From Phycisphaerae bacterium (GTDB taxonomy: Bacteria; Planctomycetota; Phycisphaerae; Sedimentisphaerales; Anaerohalosphaeraceae), in NCBI GenBank assembly GCA_018052735.1, contig JAGPMT010000014.1, forward strand, positions 1-56,766: a DNA stretch of 56,766 nucleotides. The letters run 5' to 3'. The notes below the pieces were generated by a model, which was given only the letters and a program-made list of their open reading frames with translations, was not told where the DNA came from and made no database searches. Each line of letters begins with the position of its first letter. Positions within the stretch are counted from its first letter, which is position 1. The position numbers were made by a program, and so were the translations under genes. Positions 1-11,969 of the stretch are shown here, in pieces.

Positions 1-194
1 TGCTCACGGGACTTTTTGTCCACGTGGGGGCTGCGCAGCACGGTATAGCGTTCAATGCGCGTCGGCAGCGGAACAGGCCCGCTGACACGGGCGTTGGTTC
101 GCCGGGCCTGCTCAACAATTTCTCTGGCCGAGCTGTCAAGCGCCCGATGATCGTATGCTTCCATTCGAATCCTAATGCGTTCGGTATCTGTCAT
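1..194 (-). CDS. rpsJ: 30S ribosomal protein S10 (3' end cut by window)
   Basis: This is the first 64 codons of S10, a small-subunit head protein that also partners NusB in antitermination. The visible protein starts [20 protein letters not shown] and continues with the S10 signature around [10 protein letters not shown] and [20 protein letters not shown]. The ATG is the complement of 192-194, with a weak AAGG site 12 bases upstream. It lies downstream of fusA in the same direction and normally opens the S10 ribosomal protein operon, which would continue outside the window. No second tuf separates fusA and rpsJ, unlike the E. coli str/S10 junction. Identification is secure; only the C-terminal part is missing. 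Confidence 0.96.
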   Translation of the reverse strand, partial: MTDTERIRIRMEAYDHRALDSSAREIVEQARRTNARVSGPVPLPTRIERYTVLRSPHVDKKSRE

Positions 195-572
195 GGTTAA
201 CCCTTATATTGACCTTCAGTATCGCCATCCAAACAATTGAAAGCCGGCAAATTTACACACTCTCGGCTCTGAATACAAGAAAAATTGTGTAAAAAATACC
301 GCCTTTCTCAAAAAAAGGACGTTTTTTTCTTCTTTCAGGCAGGAAAGGCATCTATTCGCCTTCCTTTAATCGAGGCCCATCTACAATCGGGCGTTTGGAG
401 CCATTTTGTCCGGCTCTTTTGTTAATCGCTACCGCCGGCTTGTGGCCCTAACTGCCATCCGTGTACCATCTCATTTTTTTGAAATGTACAGCCCAACTCG
501 ATACGCGGGAAATCCTTTTTCCCGCTCGCTCCGGCTGGAAAAGTTGTTTTTTAGCAAAAAGATTTCAGATTG
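195..572. other. Intergenic spacer between fusA and rpsJ
   Basis: These 378 bases contain no convincing gene. Besides the possible rpsJ promoter there is an inverted repeat, GCGGGAAA (505-512) with TTTCCCGC (518-525), that is not followed by a T-run on either strand, so it is not a clear terminator. A-rich and T-rich runs lie around 296-340. The spacing suggests the S10 operon is initiated separately from fusA. Confidence 0.6.
251..279 (-). promoter_or_regulatory. Possible sigma70-type promoter for rpsJ
   Basis: On the minus strand a TTGTAT (274-279) is followed after 17 bases by TAAATT (251-256), about 55 bases before the rpsJ start. The -10 box is a weak match, so this is suggestive only. 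Confidence 0.3.
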
Positions 573-2654
573 TCAATAGCCCAATAAAATTTTTTCTGAA
601 ATTTGTTCAGGAACTTTTTCATAATCGAGCGGTTCCATCGTAAAACTGCCGCGGCCTGCTGTTGCACTGCGGATTTGCCCCGAATAACCGAACATTTCAG
701 CCAAAGGCACTTTCGCATCAATGACCCGCATATTGCCGTGCAGGCGGCTGTCAACAATTTCAGCCCGTTTGGCTACAAGCCCGCTTTGGACTGCGCCGTA
801 GTTTGCCTCTGGAACAATCACCTGCACCCGCATAATCGGCTCCAGTAGGATTGGGCCAGCTTTCTGGACGGCTTCGCGGACTGCGATAAGGGCGGCCTGC
901 TCAAAGGCAATTTCGGAAGAATCAACGGGATGAAACGACCCGTCAATCAATTTAACTCTTGCGCCCACAATAGGATAGCCGGACAGCGCCCCGCTGGCCA
1001 GGCCTTCCATTGCCCCCCGTTCGACGGCAGGGATATAGTCTTTCGGTATAGCACCGCCAATAATAGCATTTATGAATTCATTTTTACGTGAATAGCGTCC
1101 ATTTTCCTCAAAAAATGGTTCCACAGTCAATACGACATGACCATATTGCCCGCGTCCTCCCATCTGCCGGATAAACTTGCCTTCGGCCTGAGCTGTCTGG
1201 CTGATTGCCTCACGGTAGGCAACGCGCGGTTTTCCTACCCTGACATTGACTCCCATATCGCGCACCAATTTATGCTCCAAAACCTCCAGATGCAGCTCTC
1301 CCATTCCGCTGATGATGGTCTGGCCAGTTTCCTGGTCAAATTTGAAGTCAAAGGTCGGATCTTCTCTCTTGAGCGAAACCAATGCTTCTGACAATTTCGA
1401 ACGGTCCGAGGCCGAGCGCGGCTCAATCGACATGCTGATGACTGTCTCGGGGAACGTGATGCTTTCGAGCATGACCGGAAAATGCGTATCGCATAATGTA
1501 TCCCCCGTTAAGGTCTCTTTCAGCCCCACTACCGCCACAATATCCCCTGCCTGCGCGGATTCGAGTATCTGGCGGCTGTTGGCATGCATTTCAAAAATAC
1601 GGGTGATATTTTCCTTGCGGTCCCGATTGATATTCAGCACGCGGGTGCCTGTTTTGAGAGTTCCCTGATACACACGGATAAAGTAAAGATCGCCGTGCTT
1701 GTCTGTCATAATCTTAAAAGACAGTCCTACGAACGGCTTATGGGGATCGCAGAGGACCTGCACGGGCTGTTTTTGATCGCCTTTTTTGTATCCGACCGCC
1801 GGCGGGCGTTCAAGGGGCGAGGGGAAAAACATGGCAACGGCATCCAGCAGCCGCCGCACGCCCATATTTTTCAGCGCCGCCCCCACCAGCACCGGATGCA
1901 GCTTTCCGGCTATTGTTCCCTTGCGAAGTCCGGCTGTAATCCGTTCCTCCGTCAGCGGCTCATCGTGGATATAGGCGTGCATCAGCGCCTCATCAAACTC
2001 TGCCGCCGCTTCAATCATTCGATGCCGCATCTGCTCAGCTTTTTCGACCAGAGAAGGCGGGATGGCTTTTTCATAGATACTGGCTCCGGTTTCCTCCGTC
2101 TTGAAATAAACGGCTTTCATTGTCAGCAGGTCCACAAATCCTGCAAAGTCGGACTCGGCGCCGATAGGAATCTGCACAGCCACCGGATAAGCCAGCAGTC
2201 TGTTTCGAATGCTTTCGATGCACATTTCGAAATCGGCGCCGATTTTGTCCATCTTATTGATAAAACAGATGCAGGGAAGATGATATTTCTGCCCCTGCCG
2301 CCAAACAGTTTCGCTTTGTGCCTGCACCCCTTCGGAGGCATCAAAAACGGCTACCGCCCCGTCCAGAACGCGGAGGGAACGCTCGACTTCGGCGGTAAAA
2401 TCCACATGGCCGGGGGTATCAATTAAATTGATAATGTGGTTTTTCCACGGACATTTGGTCGCGGCAGAGGTAATGGTAATGCCCCGTTCCTGCTCTTCCT
2501 GCATATAATCCATCACCGCTGTTCCCTCGTGGACTTCGCCGATTTTGTAGGTTTTGCCTGTAAAAAAGAGAATGCGTTCGGTGACGGTTGTTTTGCCCGC
2601 ATCGATATGAGCCATTATCCCGATATTTCGAACTTTGGATAAATCGGCTGCCAT
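573..2654 (-). CDS. fusA: Elongation factor G
   Basis: This 693-residue GTPase translocates tRNAs and mRNA after peptide bond formation and acts with RRF in recycling. The G motifs are all present: AHIDAGKTT near residue 15, RGITI near 58, DTPGH near 80, NKMD near 134 and GAAL near 258. Domain IV ([13 protein letters not shown]) and the C-terminal domain V (GRGSFTMEP) are complete, so all five domains are there. The ATG at 2654 is preceded by AGGA at a good distance. It is last in the rpsL-rpsG-fusA order, but an intrinsic terminator lies between rpsG and fusA. Planctomycetes often carry several EF-G paralogues; the position here argues for the housekeeping copy, although its sequence looks somewhat divergent. 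Confidence 0.96.
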   Translation of the reverse strand: MAADLSKVRNIGIMAHIDAGKTTVTERILFFTGKTYKIGEVHEGTAVMDYMQEEQERGITITSAATKCPWKNHIINLIDTPGHVDFTAEVERSLRVLDGAVAVFDASEGVQAQSETVWRQGQKYHLPCICFINKMDKIGADFEMCIESIRNRLLAYPVAVQIPIGAESDFAGFVDLLTMKAVYFKTEETGASIYEKAIPPSLVEKAEQMRHRMIEAAAEFDEALMHAYIHDEPLTEERITAGLRKGTIAGKLHPVLVGAALKNMGVRRLLDAVAMFFPSPLERPPAVGYKKGDQKQPVQVLCDPHKPFVGLSFKIMTDKHGDLYFIRVYQGTLKTGTRVLNINRDRKENITRIFEMHANSRQILESAQAGDIVAVVGLKETLTGDTLCDTHFPVMLESITFPETVISMSIEPRSASDRSKLSEALVSLKREDPTFDFKFDQETGQTIISGMGELHLEVLEHKLVRDMGVNVRVGKPRVAYREAISQTAQAEGKFIRQMGGRGQYGHVVLTVEPFFEENGRYSRKNEFINAIIGGAIPKDYIPAVERGAMEGLASGALSGYPIVGARVKLIDGSFHPVDSSEIAFEQAALIAVREAVQKAGPILLEPIMRVQVIVPEANYGAVQSGLVAKRAEIVDSRLHGNMRVIDAKVPLAEMFGYSGQIRSATAGRGSFTMEPLDYEKVPEQISEKILLGY

Positions 2655-2756
2655 ACGGCTATCCTGTTATTCTGCATCTCCCATCGGCTGCCTGCACGCT
2701 GCTGTCAGGCCTAACCGAACCACAAACGAGCACTTCCATCGGTATCGCGAAACGAT

Positions 2757-2802
2757 AAAAAAACTGCCGCGGCTGTTTGGTTCAAACAAAAACCGCGGCA
2801 GT
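2757..2802 (-). terminator. Intrinsic terminator after rpsG
   Basis: Read on the minus strand, ACTGCCGCGG (complement of 2793-2802) pairs with CCGCGGCAGT (complement of 2763-2772), with an inner TTTG/CAAA stem, and is followed by seven T. It is one of the cleanest terminators in the window and lies between rpsG and fusA. Confidence 0.85.
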
Positions 2803-2816
2803 CAATAAGCGACGTA

Positions 2817-3290
2817 TTACCAAGCAAAATGGGCAAAGGCCTTGTTCGCCTCGGCCATGCGGTGCACATTTTCCCGCGTTGTCATAGCTGCCCCTTCTTT
2901 ATTGTAGGCATCCACCAGTTCCGATGCCAGCCGTTCGGACATGGGTTTTCCCTTTTTGCCGCGGGCGGCCGCCAGAATCCAGCGAAAAGCCAGAGACTGC
3001 TGCCGCTTCGGGCCTACCTGCATCGGCACTTGATAGCTGGCACCGCCGACACGCTTGCTGCGGACTTCCAGCAGCGGCTTGACATTGTTGACCGCCGTTT
3101 CGAAGACTTCCAGAGGCGGCACATCCTTGATCTTTTTAGCCACTTGATCCATCGCATCATAAAAAACCTTGTAGGCGGCGCTTTTCTTGCCGTCCCACAT
3201 CAGGCAATTCACAAACTTGGCGACCAGTTTGCTGTTGAACTTCGGATCGGGTTTTAATTGGGTGTACGATGCTGTGAATTTTTTTGCCAT
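2817..3290 (-). CDS. rpsG: 30S ribosomal protein S7
   Basis: S7 (157 residues) nucleates assembly of the 30S head and contacts tRNA in the E site. Typical stretches are visible: [20 protein letters not shown] near residue 25, a [12 protein letters not shown] segment near 80, and a C-terminal [17 protein letters not shown]. The length matches the family. It follows rpsL by about 30 bases in the same direction, so the two are cotranscribed. In E. coli S7 represses its own operon by binding the rpsL-rpsG spacer; that spacer is too short here to judge a similar structure. Confidence 0.97.
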   Translation of the reverse strand: MAKKFTASYTQLKPDPKFNSKLVAKFVNCLMWDGKKSAAYKVFYDAMDQVAKKIKDVPPLEVFETAVNNVKPLLEVRSKRVGGASYQVPMQVGPKRQQSLAFRWILAAARGKKGKPMSERLASELVDAYNKEGAAMTTRENVHRMAEANKAFAHFAW

Positions 3291-3320
3291 TGCTTCTGCC
3301 CTAAGGGTCTAAGTCTATAG

Positions 3321-3686
3321 TTATGATTTCTTCGTGCCGTACTTGCTGCGGCCCTGCTTGCGATTGGCTGTACCGGCCGTATCCAGCACACCGCGGATAA
3401 TATGATACCGTACGCCCGGAAGGTCTCGAACACGTCCCCCGCGAATCAGCACCGTGCTGTGTTCCTGCAGGTTGTGGTCAATTCCGGGAATATAGGCCGT
3501 TACTTCCTTTCCATTGGTCAGGCGCACACGAGCGATTTTACGCAGCGCCGAATTGGGCTTTTTGGGTGTCTGCGTACGCACAATCAGGCAGACGCCGCGC
3601 TTCTGGGGGCTTCCGCTGATATCGGAAATGCGCTTTTTGCCTTTTCGGCTGCGACCGTTTCTTACTAACTGATTTATAGTTGGCAT
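3321..3686 (-). CDS. rpsL: 30S ribosomal protein S12
   Basis: S12 (121 residues) sits at the decoding centre and controls accuracy. The [10 protein letters not shown] loop at 41-50 is intact and the [14 protein letters not shown] loop lies at 82-95. In the second loop residue 87 is Arg, where E. coli has Lys88 (RVKDLPG). Substitutions of that lysine, including to Arg, are a classic cause of streptomycin resistance. The codon reads CGA directly in the sequence. It is the first gene of the str group here, about 30 bases downstream of rpoC, and probably shares the rpoBC transcript. Confidence 0.97.
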   Translation of the reverse strand: MPTINQLVRNGRSRKGKKRISDISGSPQKRGVCLIVRTQTPKKPNSALRKIARVRLTNGKEVTAYIPGIDHNLQEHSTVLIRGGRVRDLPGVRYHIIRGVLDTAGTANRKQGRSKYGTKKS

Positions 3687-3715
3687 AACTTCTCCAGAAA
3701 ATATTAGAATTTTTA

Positions 3716-6700
3716 TTATTCAAGACCCAATGCCGCTTTAACGGCCTTATCTTTGGCCGCTTCCGCTTCCTTGGCTTCTCTCAATTCCTCAAGCTGCTTG
3801 GGAATAGGCGGCTCGGCCAAATGTTTGACTTTCATATCCAAATAGGGCTTAAAGGCCGTCCCGGCCGGTATCAGGTGGCCAAGGATCACATTTTCCTTCA
3901 AACCATGCAAATTGTCTACTTTACCTGCCAGCGAGGCCTCTGTCAAGACTTTTGTAGTTTCCTGGAAACTGGCGGCAGAGATAAAGCTTTCCGACTGCAG
4001 TGAGGCCTTGGTAATCCCCAACAGCAGGGTGTTGGCCGTAGCCGGACGGGCCTTTTTACCCTTAGCAGGATTGCCGCCGAGCATTTCGGCCTTTTCATTG
4101 GCCGCTTCAACAACCTCTTTGGGATATACAGAACCGACTTTCAAGTCTGTATCGCCGGCATCCGTAATCTTCAAACTCTTGGACAATTCGGCGTTGGCGC
4201 GGCGGAATTCGAACTTATCTACGACTTCCCCGGGCAGGAACGGACCGTCTCCGACATTTTCGATTTCAACCTTCTTCATCATCTGAGAAAGGATGATTTC
4301 AATGTGTTTGTCGTTAATCGTAACGCTCTGGGCACGGTACACATTCTGGACTTCCCGGAGCAGGTATCTCTGCAAGGCCTCTTCACCCTTAATCCGCAGA
4401 ATATCATGGGGTACAAGAGGTCCATCGGTGAGGGCATCGCCTGCTTCGACATGGTCGCCCGTGTGGAAATTGAGGTGCCGGTCGCGCGGAACATGATGTT
4501 CTTTTTCCATTCCAGATTCATTGCGGACAATAATTGTCATTTTTCCGCGCCGCTTGTCGGTTTTCAATTCGACCGTACCGGAAATTTCTGCCATCGCAGC
4601 GGGGTCTCTGGGTTTTCGTGCCTCAAAGATTTCCGTAACACGCGGCAAGCCGCCTGTGATATCCTGCGTGCCGGCGGAACTTCGCGGCAGGCGGGCCAGC
4701 AGCGTTCCGGCCTTCACATTCTGCCCTTCTTCCACCTCGATGCGGGCTTTGGCAGGAAGATAGTGCACGTCCAGAATCTTGCCTTCGGGGCTTTCAATCA
4801 TTACCTGCGGGTGCTTGTCGCCCTTATGTTCAATCACAACGGGGCGGCCCTTTTGTCCCTTGCGCTCCTCTTCGATGCGCATCGTCTCGCCTTCGATAAT
4901 ATCCATCAAACGGACAACACCGGGCACTTCAGCCAGAATCGGCACACGGTGCGGGTCCCAAGCATAGAGGGTTTGACCGCGCTTGACGCTTTGGCCGTCC
5001 TTAACCTGAATCAGGCCGCCGTAAGGCACCTTGAACCGTTCGAGTTCCCGTCCCTTCTCGTCCACCAAAGCCATTTCGCCGTTTCGGCGCAGTGAAATCA
5101 TCTGCGGTCTGCCGTCGTAGTCTGTTTCGACAACATTCAAATCAACATATTTCACAATGCCGTCCCGCGGCGATTTCTGGTCGGTTTCAATCAGCGATAC
5201 CGAGGCGATGCCGCCAGTGTGGAATGTTCTCATTGTCAGCTGTGTACCCGGCTCGCCAATCGACTGGGCGGCAATGATGCCGACGGCCAGACCTTCTTCT
5301 ACAAGCCGGCCGGTGCTCAAATCCCAGCCGTAGCACTTGCTGCAGACGCCCACTTCACTTTCACAGGTCAGCGGGCTGCGGACCCGAATTGTATCCAGCC
5401 CCATCGCCTCAATCTTCTCGGCGGCCTCGGGAGTAATCACCTCGTTCTCGCGGACAATCATCTCATCGGTAATCGGATTGCGGATGTTGTCGCGGGCGGT
5501 GCGTCCGATGATCAGCTGCTTGAGCGGAATATCAATGGTTTCGCCTTTATAGACAGTCGTCTTGGTAATGCCCTGCAGCGTGCCGCAATCCACTTGGCTG
5601 ATCATGACATTCTGGGCGACATCGGCCAGCTTGCGGGTCAGGTAGCCGGAGTCGGCCGTCTTCAGCGCTGTATCGGCCAGACCCTTGCGGGCGCCGTGGG
5701 TGGAGGTGAAGTATTCCAGCACGTTGAGACCTTCGCGGAAGTTGGACTTAATCGGCGTTTCCATAATCTCGCCGCTGGGCTTGGCCATCAAGGCACGCAT
5801 GCCGGCCAGCTGCTGAATCTGGTCGATGCTGCCGCGGGCGCCGGAATGACGCATGACCCAAATCGGGTTGAGATACGGTTTCCCGTCGCGGGTGTCATTC
5901 TTCATCGCATTCATCATCGCGTTAGTCACCGCCACGCGGGCATGGGTCCAGGCGTCGATAATCTGGTTGTAGCGTTCACCCTCGGTCAGGATACCGCTCT
6001 GGTAGTTCTTCATCACGCGGTCCACCCGTTTCTGGGTGGCCTCGATAATCGCCGGCTTTTCATCCGGAATGCGCAGGTCGGTGATGCCGAAGCTCATTCC
6101 GGCCAAAGTAGCCCGCTTAAAGCCCAGCTCTTTAATATTATCCAGCAGGTCAATCGTATCGCGGCTGCCGCAGATGTCAAAACAATCCTGAATCACATTG
6201 CCCAGACGCTTCTTATCCATGACCATGTTATAAAACGGCATCTTGGCCGGCAGAATATCATTGAACAGGCAGCGGCCCGGTGTGGTTTCGATGACGGGGC
6301 CTTTTTCTTCGCCGTTTTCGCCGAGAATCTTTTTATCAGCCGGCAGACGCACCTTGACTTTGGCATGCACGCTGACGGTCTTCATTTCCATTGCCGTAAT
6401 CGCTTCGGCCGGGTCGCGGAACAGCCGCCCTTCGCCCTTCTGACCGGATGCCATATGGGTAATATAGTAGTTGCCCAAGACGATATCCTGCGAGGGACTG
6501 AGCATGGGAGAACCGCTGGCCGGAGAGAAAATATTGTTGATTGACAGCATCAGGGTATGGGCTTCCACCTGCGCCTCGATGCTCAGCGGCAGATGCACCG
6601 CCATCTGGTCGCCGTCAAAGTCGGCATTAAATCCGCCGCACACCAGCGGATGCAGCATAATTGCATTGCCTTCTACCAGCACCGGCTCAAAGGCCTGAAT

Positions 6701-7984
6701 GCCCATCCGGTGGAGGGTCGGAGCCCGGTTGAGCAGAACGGGGTGCTGATGAATGACTTCTTCAAGGATATCCCAGACATGCTCCTCGCGGCGTTCCAGC
6801 ATACGCTTGGCGCTTTTGATGGTATCGGCCAGACCGCGGTCTTTAAGCTTGCGGATAATAAACGGCTGGAACAGCTCCAGTGCAATCTTTTTGGGCAGGC
6901 CGCACTGGTACAGTTTCAGATTGGGTCCGACCACAATCACCGAGCGGGCGGAATAATCCACGCGCTTGCCCAGCAGATTTTCGCGGAATCGGCCCTGCTT
7001 GCCTTTAATCATATCCGTCAGCGACTTGAGCGGCCGGTTGTTGCTGCCCAGCACCGGCCGGCGGCAGCGGCTGTTGTCCAGCAGGCAATCGACCGCCTGC
7101 TGAAGCATCCGCTTTTCGTTGCGGATAATCACTTCCGGAGCATTGAGATCGATCAGCTTCTTGAGACGGTTGTTGCGGTTGATGATCCGGCGGTACAGAT
7201 CGTTGAGGTCGCTGGTGGCAAAATTGCCGCTTTCCAGCATCACCAGCGGACGCAGATCCGGCGGAATCACCGGGCAGACATCCAGAATCATCCATTCCGG
7301 CTTGTTTTCGCTGGACTTGATGGCATTGACCAGCTTGAGGCGTTTGGTCAAGTCCTTGATTTTCTGCTTGCTGTTGGTTTCGCTTATTTCCTGCCGCAGT
7401 TCTGCACTGAGGGCCTCGAGATCCAGCTTCTGAAGGAGCTCCTTGATGGCTTCTGCGCCCATCGATGCACGAAAACTGTTGCCGTATTTGCTCAGCGATT
7501 CCCGATATTCATCTTCGGTCAGGAGCTGCTTGACCTTCAGAGGACTCTGTCCGGCATCGGTGACGACATAATCCTGAAAATAGACAATCTTTTCGATGTC
7601 CTGAGTTTTCATCCCCAGAAGGGTGCTCAGACGGCTGGGCAGTGCCTTGAAAAACCAGATATGGGCCACAGGAGCCGCCAGATTAATATGGCCCATCCGC
7701 TTGCGGCGGACCCGGCTGTGGGTTACCTTCACGCCGCAGCGGTCGCAGATGATGCCCTTGAACTTGGTGCCTTTGTACTTGCCGCAGGCGCACTCCCAGT
7801 CGCGCTCCGGTCCGAAAATCCGCTCGCAGAACAATCCGTCTTTTTCCGGCCGGTATGTGCGGTAATTGATTGTCTCGGGCTTCCGTACTTCGCCGAAGGA
7901 CCAGCTCCGAATATCATTCGGACTGGCTAAGGCAATCTTGACCGAACCGTAATCATTGATACGATCGTAAATTGATTCTACCAT
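3716..7984 (-). CDS. rpoC: DNA-directed RNA polymerase subunit beta'
   Basis: The beta' subunit (1422 residues) contributes the catalytic magnesium site and the clamp. The active-site [12 protein letters not shown] is present near residue 460, as is the N-terminal zinc ribbon [20 protein letters not shown] near 65 and the second zinc site [13 protein letters not shown] near 885. The trigger loop/bridge helix region ([16 protein letters not shown]) is normal. The start ATG at 7984 gives [13 protein letters not shown], typical of the family. The rpoB-rpoC gap of 84 bases shows no terminator, so the pair is cotranscribed. Confidence 0.98.
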   Translation of the reverse strand: MVESIYDRINDYGSVKIALASPNDIRSWSFGEVRKPETINYRTYRPEKDGLFCERIFGPERDWECACGKYKGTKFKGIICDRCGVKVTHSRVRRKRMGHINLAAPVAHIWFFKALPSRLSTLLGMKTQDIEKIVYFQDYVVTDAGQSPLKVKQLLTEDEYRESLSKYGNSFRASMGAEAIKELLQKLDLEALSAELRQEISETNSKQKIKDLTKRLKLVNAIKSSENKPEWMILDVCPVIPPDLRPLVMLESGNFATSDLNDLYRRIINRNNRLKKLIDLNAPEVIIRNEKRMLQQAVDCLLDNSRCRRPVLGSNNRPLKSLTDMIKGKQGRFRENLLGKRVDYSARSVIVVGPNLKLYQCGLPKKIALELFQPFIIRKLKDRGLADTIKSAKRMLERREEHVWDILEEVIHQHPVLLNRAPTLHRMGIQAFEPVLVEGNAIMLHPLVCGGFNADFDGDQMAVHLPLSIEAQVEAHTLMLSINNIFSPASGSPMLSPSQDIVLGNYYITHMASGQKGEGRLFRDPAEAITAMEMKTVSVHAKVKVRLPADKKILGENGEEKGPVIETTPGRCLFNDILPAKMPFYNMVMDKKRLGNVIQDCFDICGSRDTIDLLDNIKELGFKRATLAGMSFGITDLRIPDEKPAIIEATQKRVDRVMKNYQSGILTEGERYNQIIDAWTHARVAVTNAMMNAMKNDTRDGKPYLNPIWVMRHSGARGSIDQIQQLAGMRALMAKPSGEIMETPIKSNFREGLNVLEYFTSTHGARKGLADTALKTADSGYLTRKLADVAQNVMISQVDCGTLQGITKTTVYKGETIDIPLKQLIIGRTARDNIRNPITDEMIVRENEVITPEAAEKIEAMGLDTIRVRSPLTCESEVGVCSKCYGWDLSTGRLVEEGLAVGIIAAQSIGEPGTQLTMRTFHTGGIASVSLIETDQKSPRDGIVKYVDLNVVETDYDGRPQMISLRRNGEMALVDEKGRELERFKVPYGGLIQVKDGQSVKRGQTLYAWDPHRVPILAEVPGVVRLMDIIEGETMRIEEERKGQKGRPVVIEHKGDKHPQVMIESPEGKILDVHYLPAKARIEVEEGQNVKAGTLLARLPRSSAGTQDITGGLPRVTEIFEARKPRDPAAMAEISGTVELKTDKRRGKMTIIVRNESGMEKEHHVPRDRHLNFHTGDHVEAGDALTDGPLVPHDILRIKGEEALQRYLLREVQNVYRAQSVTINDKHIEIILSQMMKKVEIENVGDGPFLPGEVVDKFEFRRANAELSKSLKITDAGDTDLKVGSVYPKEVVEAANEKAEMLGGNPAKGKKARPATANTLLLGITKASLQSESFISAASFQETTKVLTEASLAGKVDNLHGLKENVILGHLIPAGTAFKPYLDMKVKHLAEPPIPKQLEELREAKEAEAAKDKAVKAALGLE

Positions 7985-8068
7985 AATCGCAACAGCTCCG
8001 ATTTAACGTTCACATTCCCTGTTTGCCACAGGTATTTATAACGTTTCCAAAAAAGTGAACCTGTTTGC

Positions 8069-11000
8069 CTAAATCGGCGTCGAGCCGATTCGCTTCTTCT
8101 CCAGCTGGATATTCAATCCAAGCCCTCGAATTTCGTTGCACAGCACATCAAAGGAAATCGGCGTGCCGGCCTCGAGAGTATTGGTTCCTTTGACCATCGA
8201 TTCGTAAATCTTGGTGCGGCCTTCGATGTCATCGCTCTTAACCGTCAGCAGTTCCTGCAGGGTATAGGCAGCGCCGTAGGCTTCCAGCGCCCAGACTTCC
8301 ATTTCGCCGAACCGCTGGCCGCCCGTCCGGGCCTTGCCGCCCAAGGGCTGCTGGGTAATCAGACTGTACGGACCGGTCGAACGGGCGTGAATCTTGTCGT
8401 CCACCAAGTGATGCAGCTTCATCATATAGATGTAGCCGATGGTTACATCCTGATCAAACGGTTCGCCCGTGCGTCCATCATAGATGCGGGTCTTCAGCGA
8501 CGGCGGAATCTGCGTAAACAGTTCATCGGCCGGGGGAACCAGTTTTTTCTCTTCGATTTCCTGAATCCGCTTGCGGACATGGGCATTGGCTTCTTCGGTT
8601 ACGGCCTTGATGTCCTCTTCGGTTGCCCCGGCAAAGACCGGCGTAATGGCATCAAAGCCCAGCACCTTGGCCGCCCATCCCAGATGGGTTTCCAGAATCT
8701 GGCCGACATTCATACGGCTGGGAACGCCCAGCGGATTCAGGCAGATATCCACCGGTGTGCCGTCTTCAAGGAACGGCATATCCTCCACCGGCATAATCTT
8801 GGCGATAACGCCTTTATTCCCGTGACGGCCGGCCATCTTGTCGCCGACGGACAGCGTCCGCTTGGTGGCCACATAGACCTTGACCATCTCCAGCACCCCG
8901 CTGGGCAGTTCATCGCCGTGCTTCATCCGCTCCAGCTCATGCTTTTTCTCTTCCTGCAGCTCAATAATCTTGGGCCAGTACTGATCAACAATTTTCTGCA
9001 CATCGCTGCGGGCGGAGGCAGGCTTGACCCAATCGACCGTAAAGGTTTCAATCTGCTCGGAAATCACATCGTTGTCGTCGCTGGCGCCGACCTTTTGGCG
9101 GGTGCCGGGGTCGATGACCTCGATGCCGAGTTTATCGTGAATCTCTTTCATCATCCGGCGGAACACATCGCATTCTTTGGCGACCATTTCCGCTTCATAC
9201 TTGCGCATCTTGTCTTTGAGGGCTTTGCGCTGCTCATCGGTCTCTGCTGTACGGCGTTTGAAGTGCCGCGTCTTGATGACCACGCCTTCAAAACCGCTGG
9301 GCACTTCGAGCGAATCGTTTTTGACATCCTCGCCGGCCCGTCCGAATATTGCGTGCAGCAGCTTTTCTTCCGGCGTCAGTTCCGTCTTGCTCTTGGGTGA
9401 AACCTTGCCGACCAGAATATCGTCGGGACCGACGCGCGTGCCTTCCCGGACGATTCCGTTTTCATCCAGATTGCGGAGGGCCTTTTCGCTGACATTGGGA
9501 ATATCGCGGGTAAACTCTTCCCGTCCCAGTTTGGTCTCGCGGACTTCAACACTGAATTCATCGATATGCACACTGGTAAAGACATCGTCTTCCACCAGCC
9601 GCTCGCTGATGAGAATCGCATCCTCAAAATTATATCCGTCAAACGGGATAAATGCCGCCAGCACATTGCGTCCCAGCGCCAGACACCCCTGACTGGTTCC
9701 GCCGCCGTCGGCAATGATCTGTCCTTTCTTGACCTTCTGCCCCAGCGTCACAATCGGCCTTTGATTCAGGCATGTCCGCTCATTGAGCCCGACAAATTTC
9801 TGGAGCGGGTATTCATCGGTCTGGTCAATGACGATATGCATCGCATCCACAGCTGTAACGGTGCCAGACTTGCGGGCCTTGACGACCATGCTGGAGTTTT
9901 TGGCTACTTCGACTTCCAGCCCCGTGCCGACCAGCGGCGGTTCGGTATTAAGCAGAGGAACCGCCTGACGCTGCATGTTGGAGCCCATCAGCGCGCGGTT
10001 GGCATCATCGTGCTCCAAAAAGGGTATCAGGGCTGCCGACACGCCGACCGTCTGACGCGGGGAAACGTCCACATAATTGATTTCGCTGCTGTCGCACTGC
10101 GTCAGGTCGCCTTCCTTCCGCGCCAGCACCATTCCATCCAGCAGCCGGTTGGTTTTGGGATTTACCATGCTCGGCGGAGCAAAGACGGCCTTCATTTCCT
10201 CGTCAGCCCGCAGATAGACGATTTCGTCAAGCAGCTTTTTATCCTGTACCTTGCGGTACGGCGTGACCAAAAAGCCGTATTCATCCACCTTGGCAAAAAT
10301 GCCCAAGGAGACAATCAAGCCGATGTTGGTGCCTTCGGGCGTCTCAATGGGGCAGACGCGGCCGTAATGGCTGATGTGCACGTCGCGCACTTCGAAGCCG
10401 GCCCGTTTGCGGTTCAGACCGCCGGGGCCCAAGGCACTCAACCGCCGTTCGTGGGTCAGCTGGCTTAAGGCATTGGTCTGGTCTACAACCTGACTCAATT
10501 CGCCCCGCCCGAAGAAAAACTCGATGCTGGAAGAAACACTCTTGCTGTTAACCAAATCGGCTATGCGTATAGCTTCGGTTGGAGTTTTCATGCTCATCCG
10601 TTCCTGCACGGTCCGGCGGAGCTTGAGCAGTCCTTTGCGGATTTCAGAAGCCGCCAGCTCGTCAATAGTCCGCAGGCGGCGGTTGCCCAAATGATCGATA
10701 TCGTCGATTTCTCCCTTGCCGCTGCGCAGATTCAGGATGTATTTCATCGTATGCAGGAAATCTTCAGCCCGCAGCGCCATTTCCTTCAGGTCAACATCGG
10801 TTCCGAATTTGCGATTGAGCCGGAACCGCCCTACTGCTCCCAAGCGGTAGCGGTTGATGTCGTAAAATTTTTCATTGAACAGCGTCTGGGCCTTTTCCAG
10901 CTGGGCCGGATTGCCCGGACGCAGCCGCTGATAGATCTTCATCAGGGCCTCTTCGTGGCTTTCCGCCCCATCCTCAGCCAGCGTATTGAGAATCAGCGAA

Positions 11001-11824
11001 TCGGCTACATTGGCAATCACCTCCACCGAATCCAGCTCGCTGGCTTGAATGGTAGCAATCGCGTCGCCAATTTGGGCGCCGGCATCCACAATAATTTCTC
11101 CTGTGGAAGTATCCACAATCGGCCCGACCGCCCACATTGTCGGCTCCAGCTTTTTGACCTTGACCTGCTTGGTCTCATAGAACTGGCGGATGATGTCTTC
11201 GGTTTTGCCGTATTTGGGATCCATCGCCCGCAGAAAGGTTGTGGCCGGAATCTTGCTGGACTGGTCGATACGAATCACCAGCACATCCTTTTTGGTGACG
11301 GTCATTTCAATCCAGCTGCCCCGTTCGGGGATAATCCGTGCGCCGTGGAGAATGCGGTCGCCGTCCTTGCTGTCTATCACGAAGTCCACGCCCGGGCTGC
11401 GGTGAAGCTGATTGACAATCACGCGTTCGGCGCCGTTGATGATGAACTCGCCGCCGCCGATCATCACCGGGATTTCGCCCAGATAGATGGCCTGTTCGGC
11501 AATATCATCGGCCCCCTTCCGCTTGAGCCGGCAATGAACTTTCAGCGGATAGCCGTAGGTCAGACGAAGTTCGCGGCACTGTTCAAGGGTGTAGCGGGGC
11601 TTTTCCAGCTCATAGCCCAGATACTCCAGCTCCATTGTCTTATCATAACTGACTATCGGGAAAATCTCCCGGAAGAGGGCTTCCAGACCGGCGTCCTTGC
11701 GCTTGTTGATTGGGGTATCTGCCTGAAGAAACCGGCTATAACCCTTCAACTGCACCTCAATCAAATCCGGGACTTCTATCGCGTCTTCGATCTTTCCGAA
11801 ATTCCGGAGGGTACGTGATTTCAT
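8069..11824 (-). CDS. rpoB: DNA-directed RNA polymerase subunit beta
   Basis: The beta subunit of RNA polymerase, about 1250 residues. The C-terminal [20 protein letters not shown] and the catalytic-channel [11 protein letters not shown]-like segment (here [20 protein letters not shown]) are clear. In the rifampicin pocket the residues equivalent to E. coli Q513, D516, H526 and S531 are kept, while Q510, F514, M515, N518 and P520 are replaced by E, V, V, T and A. I chose ATG 11824 because GGAG/AGGT lies 5-9 bases upstream; an in-frame ATG at 11839 is the longer alternative but has no ribosome site. An attenuator-like hairpin precedes it after rplL. Confidence 0.97.
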   Translation of the reverse strand: MKSRTLRNFGKIEDAIEVPDLIEVQLKGYSRFLQADTPINKRKDAGLEALFREIFPIVSYDKTMELEYLGYELEKPRYTLEQCRELRLTYGYPLKVHCRLKRKGADDIAEQAIYLGEIPVMIGGGEFIINGAERVIVNQLHRSPGVDFVIDSKDGDRILHGARIIPERGSWIEMTVTKKDVLVIRIDQSSKIPATTFLRAMDPKYGKTEDIIRQFYETKQVKVKKLEPTMWAVGPIVDTSTGEIIVDAGAQIGDAIATIQASELDSVEVIANVADSLILNTLAEDGAESHEEALMKIYQRLRPGNPAQLEKAQTLFNEKFYDINRYRLGAVGRFRLNRKFGTDVDLKEMALRAEDFLHTMKYILNLRSGKGEIDDIDHLGNRRLRTIDELAASEIRKGLLKLRRTVQERMSMKTPTEAIRIADLVNSKSVSSSIEFFFGRGELSQVVDQTNALSQLTHERRLSALGPGGLNRKRAGFEVRDVHISHYGRVCPIETPEGTNIGLIVSLGIFAKVDEYGFLVTPYRKVQDKKLLDEIVYLRADEEMKAVFAPPSMVNPKTNRLLDGMVLARKEGDLTQCDSSEINYVDVSPRQTVGVSAALIPFLEHDDANRALMGSNMQRQAVPLLNTEPPLVGTGLEVEVAKNSSMVVKARKSGTVTAVDAMHIVIDQTDEYPLQKFVGLNERTCLNQRPIVTLGQKVKKGQIIADGGGTSQGCLALGRNVLAAFIPFDGYNFEDAILISERLVEDDVFTSVHIDEFSVEVRETKLGREEFTRDIPNVSEKALRNLDENGIVREGTRVGPDDILVGKVSPKSKTELTPEEKLLHAIFGRAGEDVKNDSLEVPSGFEGVVIKTRHFKRRTAETDEQRKALKDKMRKYEAEMVAKECDVFRRMMKEIHDKLGIEVIDPGTRQKVGASDDNDVISEQIETFTVDWVKPASARSDVQKIVDQYWPKIIELQEEKKHELERMKHGDELPSGVLEMVKVYVATKRTLSVGDKMAGRHGNKGVIAKIMPVEDMPFLEDGTPVDICLNPLGVPSRMNVGQILETHLGWAAKVLGFDAITPVFAGATEEDIKAVTEEANAHVRKRIQEIEEKKLVPPADELFTQIPPSLKTRIYDGRTGEPFDQDVTIGYIYMMKLHHLVDDKIHARSTGPYSLITQQPLGGKARTGGQRFGEMEVWALEAYGAAYTLQELLTVKSDDIEGRTKIYESMVKGTNTLEAGTPISFDVLCNEIRGLGLNIQLEKKRIGSTPI

Positions 11825-11894
11825 TCGACCTGTCTCCATTACGCCACGTCAATTTGCGTTTTTCAGCGCTGCCGGAGATATTTTACAAAACACC

Positions 11895-11928
11895 AAAAGG
11901 TGAACCGGGGTCAGAACCCCGGCCACCT
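11895..11928 (-). terminator. Attenuator-like hairpin between rplL and rpoB
   Basis: On the minus strand CCGGGGT pairs with ACCCCGG around a four-base loop (11905-11922), extended by GGTG/CACC across a small internal loop, and followed by TTTT. In E. coli the rplL-rpoB junction also has a partial terminator that sets the ratio of L7/L12 to polymerase; the same role is inferred here. Confidence 0.7.
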
Positions 11929-11969
11929 CTTTTGTTTGTTCAATTCCCAAACAGCTTAACAACTGCGTT

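Noticed and set aside
505-525. Inverted repeat GCGGGAAA/TTTCCCGC as fusA terminator
   Set aside because: No T-run follows on the minus strand within ten bases and the distance from the fusA stop is small but the stem is AT-interrupted; not strong enough to call.
1584-2426. Long plus-strand frame opposite fusA
   Set aside because: It is antisense to a full-length EF-G with all motifs; no ribosome site, no known domain. Long shadow frames are expected opposite highly biased genes.
5219-7930. Two long plus-strand frames (441 and 457 codons) opposite rpoC
   Set aside because: Both lie fully inside rpoC on the other strand and their translations are His/Ala/Gln-rich shadow sequence without recognisable motifs.
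8387-9400. Plus-strand frame opposite rpoB
   Set aside because: Antisense shadow of rpoB, without start signal.
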